Below, in pieces: positions 55,970 to 64,000 of a stretch of 64,000 bases of DNA. Within the stretch, counting starts at the first letter, position 1; every line of letters starts with the position of its first letter. The notes below the pieces were generated by a model, which did no database searches, was not told where the DNA came from, and worked only from the letters and a program-made list of their open reading frames with translations. Source of the DNA: Amorphochlora amoebiformis (taxonomy: Eukaryota > Cercozoa > Chlorarachniophyceae); the NCBI GenBank assembly GCA_054601695.1, contig BAAHQB010000368.1:62001-126000 (forward strand). The letters are read 5' to 3'. The translations under genes and the position numbers were made by a program.

Positions 55970-56823
55970 TTCACTGTCTAGATCTGAGTGTGAGTGGAAG
56001 TTTATGATCATAAATATGAAAAAAATGACATACGCAAAATGATACTAGATATCGCGATATCTAGGATGTCTACTAGCTAGATCTACTCTTCATGATCTAG
56101 ATGATCCAGATGATCCAGATGATCTAGAATCAAGAGTATATAGAGTATGGTTAGATCAAATTCCTAGAGATCTAGGAGATCATGCATGCGGGTCAGATCT
56201 AGTGCATGAATCTAGACCAGAGTAAACTTGTGATTACTCCGATATAGAATCTGGAGAATACCTAGAATACCTACTAGCTAGACCTAAAGAGTAGCTAGAG
56301 TCTGGAGTCTAGGGATTAAATCTACTAGTCTAGATCTGAGGCTATATACTAGATATAATCATATAAGCCGCTATATATATAAACTAGATGTACACTAGAT
56401 CTGTAGACTGTAGTATTATAGTATATACACTAGATAGAGTCTAGATATCGAGAGTGTAGAGACTAGAGACTAGAGGGAGTACTTGTCAGTACTACTAGCT
56501 ATAGCGCTAGCGCTAGTCTAGTAGTACTAGTGCTAGATATGTACGCTTGCATGCAATTGGTGAGTACCTATAGGCTAAATAGAGTTATATAGAGTTATAT
56601 ATTCGAATTTATGAATCATTAGTCTAGTAGGGTTAGCTAGGTTACGGCCCGGCCCGCATATGAGTACCTATAGGCTAAATAGAGTTATATAGAGTTATAT
56701 ATTCGAATTTATGAATCATTAGTCTAGGGTTAGGGCCCGGCCCGCATATGCTTCACCAGATCTTGAGTTGACGATGACGGTCGTGAAGATATTTGAATTA
56801 CCAATCTGGTGTATATCCACCGG
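55970..56823. other. CTAG-rich convergent intergenic region 3
   Basis: This spacer lies between the secreted-protein gene and the gene ending at 56824. From 56040 to 56530 it consists largely of CTAG, GATC and AGATCTAG words. A 100-bp direct duplication follows (56561-56755). No coding exon seen. Confidence 0.7.
56561..56755. repeat. 100-bp tandem duplication in intergenic region 3
   Basis: The segment beginning TGAGTACCTATAGGCTAAAT at 56561 is repeated at 56661 with a short deletion before the shared GGCCCGGCCCGCATATG end. Both copies contain an internal AGAGTTATAT doublet. Confidence 0.85.
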
Positions 56824-57050
56824 CTAGAGGTCTGTAATCCCGTCCTCGGCGCCATCAGGGCCCGTCGCATCGTCAGCTAGTATCGTCGGCTCCGCAATTG
56901 GAGTGAACAGTTGCGCTAGTTTCTAATCACAAAAACACACTTGTATTCATACAATGCATTGCACTGCATGTCTATACATCCACACACCTAAATGTTAAAT
57001 ACATATGCGTATATTCGCGGATATGTATGCACTTACAATATTGCACACAT

Positions 57051-57099
<49 letters not shown>

Positions 57100-57160
57100 G
57101 TGTATGTATGTATATATATATATATATATATTTATAAGTCTAAATACACACACACATGTG

Positions 57161-57215
<55 letters not shown>

Positions 57216-57278
57216 ATATATGTGTAACTGTACATAAATTATGCTTATAATTATATTGTATATATATATATATATGTA

Positions 57279-57312
<34 letters not shown>

Positions 57313-57317
57313 TATAC

Positions 57318-57349
<32 letters not shown>

Positions 57350-57514
57350 ATATGTATATATATATTATATATTTAGTTAAAACCTTTGGGTCGTAGCCTT
57401 TGTCGGATTGCAGCATGAGGCTGTGTCCGTTGTAGTTGAGGATCTGTACATGTATATACACATTATCTATACAAACACATACACCCACGAACACATGTCC
57501 GTTATACTTGACGA

Positions 57515-57555
<41 letters not shown>

Positions 57556-59759
57556 CCTAGCTGAGTATCTATGCACACACATACACACATACACACATAC
57601 ACACATACACACAAACACACATACACACACAAACACATGTCCGTTGTAGTCTAGGATCTGCATATTTATATGCACATATCCGTTGTAGGTGAGTATCTAT
57701 CCACACAGATTCAAACATACTCACACAAACACATGTCCGTTGTAGCTAAGGATCTGTATATGTATATATACACACACACATCCGTTGTAGTTGAGGATCT
57801 ATACACCCCCCCCCCCCCCCCACACTCACACATACATACACATACACACACATACACTTGTCGGTTGTAGCTGAGGATCTGTCCATGTAGACACGTAGTT
57901 GAGGATCTATACGCATACATGCACACATACACACATACACATGTCCTTTGTAATTGAGGATCTATACACACACATATACGCACATACATCAACACACACA
58001 TCCTTTGTAGTTGAGGATTTATATACACATACACACACACACACACAATACACACACACACACACATCTTTTGTAGTTGAGGATCTATGTGCACATACAC
58101 ACACACACACATCCGTTGTAGCAGTTGAGGATCTCTACATACACACACACACACATACACAGGTTCATGTACAATTGAAGATCTATACACATACACACAT
58201 ACATATATCCAATGTCTGTTGTAGTTAATCATCTGTATATATACGCACACACACACACACACACACAAACATGTCCGTGTAGTTGAGGATCTATACACAT
58301 ACGCACACACATGTCCGTGATGTGTTGAGAATGTATACACAAACACAATATATGCACACACATGTCCGTGATGTGTTGAGAGACATCCACATTCACGTGC
58401 GCACATGGAGTGGGTTGGAGTGGGTTGTAGTTGAGCATTTCCAAACACAAACACGGGGGCGCTGTAGTTTAGCTCACATGCAAAACGTCAAAGACATACG
58501 TACGAAATGTCGGATTGGTAAGCATGTTGGATCATCGCAGATATGTGTGCATAGCATACTTCATGACCTACAACGGACCCAAAGGTGTGCATAGATCTTC
58601 CATAGATCTTCCATAAAGGTGTGCATAGCATAGATTCTCCACTACAACGGACCCAAAGGGTGCATATCATACTTCCCGGCAACATAACCAAAGGTGTGCA
58701 TAGCATAGATCCTCCACTACAACGGACCCAAAGGTGTGCATAGCATAGATCCTCAACTACAAAGGCAAAAAAGGTGCACATAGCATAGATCCTCCCCTAA
58801 CAGACCAGGTGTGCATAGCATAGATCCTCAACTACAACGGCAAAAAAGGTGCGCATAACATAGATCCTCCACTACAACAAAATACAACGGGCTGTGTATC
58901 GTGTATGATGTGTGATATGTGATAGGTGATGTCACTGATGTGTGAATCATGTATGATATGTGATATGCGATGTATCATGTTTGAGCCCTTTCGTTGTGTA
59001 TGTGTTGTATGTGAGGTGTGTGATGCGTGATATATGATTGTAGTGTGTGATGTATCATGTATGGGCCCCCCTTTCGTTGTGTATGTGTTGTATGAGGCGT
59101 GTGATATGTGATGTGTGAATCATGTGTGAAATGTCATGTGGGATATATCATGTTTGGCCCTTTCGATGTGTATGTGTTGTATGTGGGGTGTGTGATGTGT
59201 GATATATGAAATGTGATCTGTGATGTATCATGTATGGGCCCTTTCGATGTGTGTATGTGTTGCATGTGAGGTGTGTGATATATGTGAAGGACGTGTAGAG
59301 GGAGGGTTGTGCAAATGTATGTGATGGGTGGAGCCTTTCATGTGTAAAGGGAGGCTTATGTGTATGTTATGTGATGTGGTTTGATGTGTATAGGGAAGGT
59401 TATGTGTATGCTATATCATGTGGTTTGATGTGTATAGGGAGGGTTAGGTGTATGTTATGTGATGTGGTTACCCTTTCGATGTAGTTCCGATAGTAGTCTT
59501 GAATCTCGTGTGGCAAGCTGAGCACAAAGCAAAACATCACTCACTCATAGTCGTCACCACCTCACCACCACTCACTTATAGTCGTCACCACCTCACCACC
59601 ACTCACTATAATCAACAACGTACCTACCCTACAACATTACTCTGTTCACAATAGATATTCCCATTTTATACATATACATACATATATATATATATACATA
59701 TATATGACTGTAAATGTGTGTGTATATAATCCATATATACTATATATGAATACATATAC

Positions 59760-59801
<42 letters not shown>

Positions 59802-59922
59802 ATGTAATATTTATATACATATATATATATATATATATAGATACATACATATATATATGTATACATATACATATATACATACATATATGTAAAATAGTTT
59901 CATCTATCAAGATATATATATA

Positions 59923-59974
<52 letters not shown>

Positions 59975-61152
59975 CACATATATACATAATGTATATAAAT
60001 TTATATACACACACATATATATATATATAATATACATATACATATTTATATATTATATATATATACCTATAATGTATGTTTGTATTTATATACATACAAA
60101 TGTAACTGTATATATATATATATATGTGCCTGTGTATATATATATATATATATATTTTATATGAATATTTATATACATAAATATAATATATATATATATG
60201 TATTTGTGTGTGTGAGATGTTTATTACTATTCGACGTAAGCCAACAAGTCCTTAACCTTGACTGTGACCTCCCCACCTTCGCTAATACTAATCAAACACA
60301 TAAACACATAACACACACGCAATACTAATCAAACCCGTAACACATGACACACACCCAACACTAATCAAACACATAACACATGGGTACCAACACACATCAC
60401 ATGCTCAACTCAAATCATAGTCGAACCAATCACCACTCAACACCATACACATACCACATTCCAGACTCAAATCATACGCGACTCCTTACACATACCACAT
60501 CCCAGACTCAAATCATACCCAAACTAATCACCACCCAACACCTTACACAAATCATGCCCGAACCAATCACCACCCAACGCCTTGACCTTGGCTATTACTC
60601 AACATACACATACCATATCCCAAACTCAAATCATAGCTGAACCAATCCCCTCCCAAATGATAACCCGAACAAATGGTGAGCCTTGTAAGCATAACCCCAA
60701 CTATCTTATTACTGAAGCCCCGAAGCAAATGATGAGAGTTAGTAAGCATAACCCCAGCTATCTCATTGCTGAAACCCCGAAGCAAATGATGGGCCTTAGT
60801 AAGCATAACCCCAACTATCTCTCATTAGTTTCTCATTAGTTCAAGCCTTGTTGCTGTCATCCTATGGTGTGTGGTGTGCTCGCGTTTGGGTGTGTATGTC
60901 TGTATGCGTGCGTGTGTGTGTACGTGTGTGTGTGTACGTGTGTGTGTGTACGTGTGCGTACGCGTGTGTGTGTTGTTTTTATGTGTGATAGTGTGTATGT
61001 GTGTGTGTGTTTGTAGATGTGTGAGTTTGTGGGTATGTGTGTGTGTGGTGTGTGTTGTGCATGGTGTGTGTGTGTATGCGCGCGTGTGATATGTGTGTGT
61101 ATATGTGTGGTTATATATTCTTATTGCTACCTAATATAACATCTACAAATAT

Positions 61153-61215
<63 letters not shown>

Positions 61216-61837
61216 TTATATATATATATATATATATATAATATATTATATAATATATATATATATTGTTAAAGCAACAATATAAGAAAATGAGGGGACG
61301 CAGCTCGATAGCGTGTTCAAGTATACCCTTACTTATGCTACAGATAGCTGGAGATCGCTGGAGATCCCGGAGATTGCTCGGAGATTACCTTGCCGGCAAT
61401 ACCGGGTAGTGCCGGATCGCTGGAGATCCCAGAGATTGCCCGGAGATTACCTTGCCGGTAGTACCGATTAGTACGGGTAGTGCCGTAGATGGCAGTCCAG
61501 AGTTCAAGTCCATTTGGTTTATGTAAATGATGAAGGGAAATTCTCAAGCACTTAATTCAGGAAATTTTTAGGAATATTCTAACTTCTCAAAAACACCGGA
61601 ATCTTCGGGAAAGTTCTGAAATCGTGACATGGCGTGATGTCACGTTGTGTCACGAAACATATCTGGAAGCTCTGTTGTACCGGGTTCTATCTACTATACC
61701 CCTGCGCCAACAATATATATATATATATATATATATTAATATATATATATATATATATATATATTGCTTGCTTGTGTTATATTATTTATATACGAGTATA
61801 TACATGTATACGTGTGTATATACATGAGAGTATATAG

Positions 61838-61887
<50 letters not shown>

Positions 61888-61981
61888 TTTATACATTATA
61901 TTTCGATACTTTTTATCTATGTAATACGTGTAGATGCATGTATATAATATGTATATAAACACATCTATACTATATATATAT

Positions 61982-62025
<44 letters not shown>

Positions 62026-62048
62026 GTGATGTGATTTTATTTGTTTTT

Positions 62049-62092
<44 letters not shown>

Positions 62093-62191
62093 CATATATA
62101 TATGTATGTATATATATGTATATGTATATACATATATATATATATATACATACATATTATACATACATATATATATATATGTATTATATTT

Positions 62192-62227
<36 letters not shown>

Positions 62228-63267
62228 AGTAGAAATAAATATGTTCAGTATGCGGGACTGATTTGTGCAGAATAGCAGTGTGTATCAACACATACGCCAA
62301 CGACATACACAGTAACACCTCCTCAAAATGTGTCACGACATCGGGTTTTCTCCAACATGACTTGTCTCAAACGCCATATATAAATGTCGAACCAGACAAG
62401 TCAATAAAGCAAACGACAACCATACTTCTACTTAGGACGGGCTGCAACAACAACATATAGGTATGGAGAGGATTTCAGGGGTGATGTTGGGACTATTGGT
62501 GTGTTGGTTTGGAGTGTTGGTTTGGTGAGTTGGTTTGGTGTGTTGGTTTGGTGTGTTGGTTTGGTGTGTTGGTTTGGTGTGTTGGTTTGGTGTGTGGGTT
62601 TGGTGTGTTGGTTTGGTGTGTTGGTTTGGTGTGTTGGTTTGGTGTGTTGGTTTGGTGTGTTGGTTTGGTGTGTTGGTTTGGTGTGTTGGTTTGAAGTGTT
62701 GGTGGGTTGTTTGTTTGCTAGAGCAGAGTCATTGTTGTCATGGTTTGGTGTGTGTTTGTTTCTTGGAGCACAGTGTTAGTTGCGATTTACCCTTGTGACG
62801 ATCTGTGGTTCACATACTGCTTGGGGTTGTCCAGGTACGTCAGTAGCGTGTGCATACTCGTGCGTACGAACCGCTCCATGTTGGTGATCTTTCAGGTCAA
62901 TATCCATATTGCTCATCTCACAGGTCAACATCCATGTTACTCATCTTTCAGGTCAACATCCATGTTGCTCATCTCACAGGTCAACATCCATATTGGTCAT
63001 CTCACAGGTCAACATCCATATTGGTCATCTCACAGGTCAACATCCATATTGGTCATCTCACAGGTCAACATCCATATTGGTCATCTCACAGGTCAACATC
63101 CATGCTACTCATCTCACAGGTCAACATTTATGTTGGTCATCTTACGGTGGACATATCTGCATTTACTCATATACCTATTTATTTTATGTAAACACAGGTG
63201 TTTATGTGATATGTTTTCTCATTTGCTTATTCATATTTGTTTGTTTATGTTTACATGTATAATATTT

Positions 63268-63324
<57 letters not shown>

Positions 63325-63502
63325 CATGTATATAAAATAAACGTATATTTATACATATAATATATTTATACATATATATATATATATATATATATATTAC
63401 ATATTTGTATGTATGTAGTAGATGTATATGTGTGTGCCTTTGCCGGGTCCTGTTCCTTTGACTCGGGTTTGCCACCACCATCATCAAAGGCCGTAACCAC
63501 GT
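56824..63502 (-). CDS. Unidentified protein, C-terminal 140 residues (runs off right edge)
   Basis: Six phase-consistent exons: 63502-63438, 62888-62791, 60281-60228, 59517-59472, 57443-57384, 56922-56824 (stop TAG). The 5' exons lie beyond the window. The visible protein is hydrophilic and probably helical: an Asp/Gly/Lys segment, then [19 protein letters not shown], then a second helix [19 protein letters not shown], ending in an acidic tail EDGITDL. I do not recognise the family. The exon 63502-63438 is followed by a GC donor (AAAG then GCACAC), supported by the matching phase 0 of the next exon. The acceptor of exon 62888 (CTGAAAG) lacks a pyrimidine tract and may be wrong. Four of these exons are flanked by intronic arrays copied from their own splice-site regions. 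Convergent with the secreted-protein gene. Confidence 0.72.
57444..58885 (-). repeat. Large array copied from the 5' edge of exon 57443-57384
   Basis: The exon starts AG/ATCCTCAACTACAACGGACA. TGTCCGTTGTAGTTGAGGAT or close variants recur about 20 times, mixed with (CACACATA)n, then as TAGATCCTCCACTACAACGG units after 58600. Confidence 0.9.
58900..59475 (-). repeat. Array copied from the 3' edge of exon 59517-59472
   Basis: CCCTTTCGATGT, the complement of the exon end and donor, recurs near 58986, 59070, 59159 and 59239, in TGTATGTGTTGTATGTGAGG context. Confidence 0.82.
60282..60625 (-). repeat. Array copied from the acceptor of exon 60281-60228
   Basis: AATACTAATCAAAC next to the acceptor recurs several times with AACACATGACACACACCCAA, grading into ACCAATCACCACCCAACACC units. 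Confidence 0.78.
60655..60840. repeat. About 55-bp array, three units
   Basis: Units contain AGTAAGCATAACCCCAACTA and GAAGCAAATGATGAG. Confidence 0.85.
61275..61717. mobile_element. LTR-like dispersed repeat fragment, copy 2
   Basis: In an intron of the right-edge gene, GCTGGAGATCGCTGGAGATC repeats are followed by an inverted match to the 1425-1540 block (GAATCTTCGGGAAAGTTC, CATGGCGTGATGTCAC). CAACAATATA occurs at 61275-61284 and 61708-61717, a possible target-site duplication, though the AT-rich context weakens this. Confidence 0.45.
62500..62705. repeat. 13-bp array TGTTGGTTTGGTG
   Basis: About fifteen units in an intron just 3' (minus sense) of exon 62888-62791. Confidence 0.92.
62889..63145 (-). 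repeat. 27-bp array copied from the 5' edge of exon 62888-62791
   Basis: The boundary TTGACCTGAAAG/ATCACCAACATGG recurs nine times as TTGACCTGTGAGATGACCAA then TATGGATG. Confidence 0.88.
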
Positions 63503-64000
63503 CTGAGATATACCACCATGCCATATCATCTTATACCATCATACCATATCATCTTATACCACCATACCATATCATCTTATACCACCATACCATATCATCT
63601 TACATGCCATGTGGTTCTGAGATATACCACCATACCATACCATCTTACATGCCATGTGGTTCTGAGATATACCACCATGCCATATCATCTCACATGCCAT
63701 GTGGTTCTGAGATATACCACCATACCATATCATCGTACATGCCATGTGGTTCTGAGATATACCACCATACCATATCATCTCACATGCCATGTGGTTCTGA
63801 GATGTACCATACCATATCATCGTACATGCCATGTGGTTCTGAGATATACCACCATACAATATCATCTTACATGCCATGTGGGTCTGAGATATACCACCAT
63901 ACCATATCATCTCACATGCCACGTGGTTCTGGGATATACCACAATACCATACCATCTCACATGCCATGTGATTCTGGGATATACCACCATATCATATCAT
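63503..64000 (-). repeat. About 57-bp array copied from the acceptor of exon 63502-63438
   Basis: The acceptor GGTATATCTCAG/ACG recurs in every unit as GGTATATCTCAGAACCACAT. At least eight units run past the window end. Confidence 0.9.

Overview
This is a nuclear eukaryotic window dominated by AT microsatellites, with seven spliced protein-coding genes threaded through it. Exons are short (often 30-110 bp), use GT-AG and occasionally GC-AG introns, and were assembled here by hand by matching splice phases. Ordinary eukaryotic housekeeping genes (Golgi COG5, replisome Ctf4/WDHD1, an UNC93-like MFS protein), one gene with 31 exons, and TA repeats in most introns point to an intron-rich unicellular eukaryote. 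A holozoan protist such as an ichthyosporean is a guess only, since no rRNA or organelle marker is present.

Layout, left to right: COG5 (-, 3' part beyond the left edge, start 9153); a 161-aa basic protein (+, 9528-15419); Ctf4/WDHD1 (-, 20017-16305); an 861-aa leucine-rich-repeat protein (+, 20220-37298); an UNC93-like transporter (-, 52471-41469); a 295-aa predicted secreted protein with a cationic C-terminus (+, 52593-55969); an unidentified protein (-, 63502-56824, 5' part beyond the right edge). Strands alternate without exception. Head-to-head pairs share short repeat-free gaps (374, 202 and 121 bp) that look like bidirectional promoters. Tail-to-tail junctions (15420-16304, 37299-41468, 55970-56823) hold non-TA DNA unusually rich in CTAG and other 4-bp palindromes.

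The main unexpected signal is in the introns. Beside (TA)n, many contain minisatellites whose repeat unit is a copy of the neighbouring exon edge, including a splice acceptor or donor. About fifteen exons in six of the seven genes show this, from one partial copy to seven exact tandem donors (UNC93-like exon ending at 45484) or three donors spaced exactly 37 codons apart (COG5 exon ending at 1066). It looks like a local duplication process that keeps producing alternative splice sites, pseudo-exons and exon copies.

Nearly all long open frames in the window are (TA)n read as Tyr-Ile and are not genes. I saw no tRNA, rRNA, CRISPR array or intact transposon.
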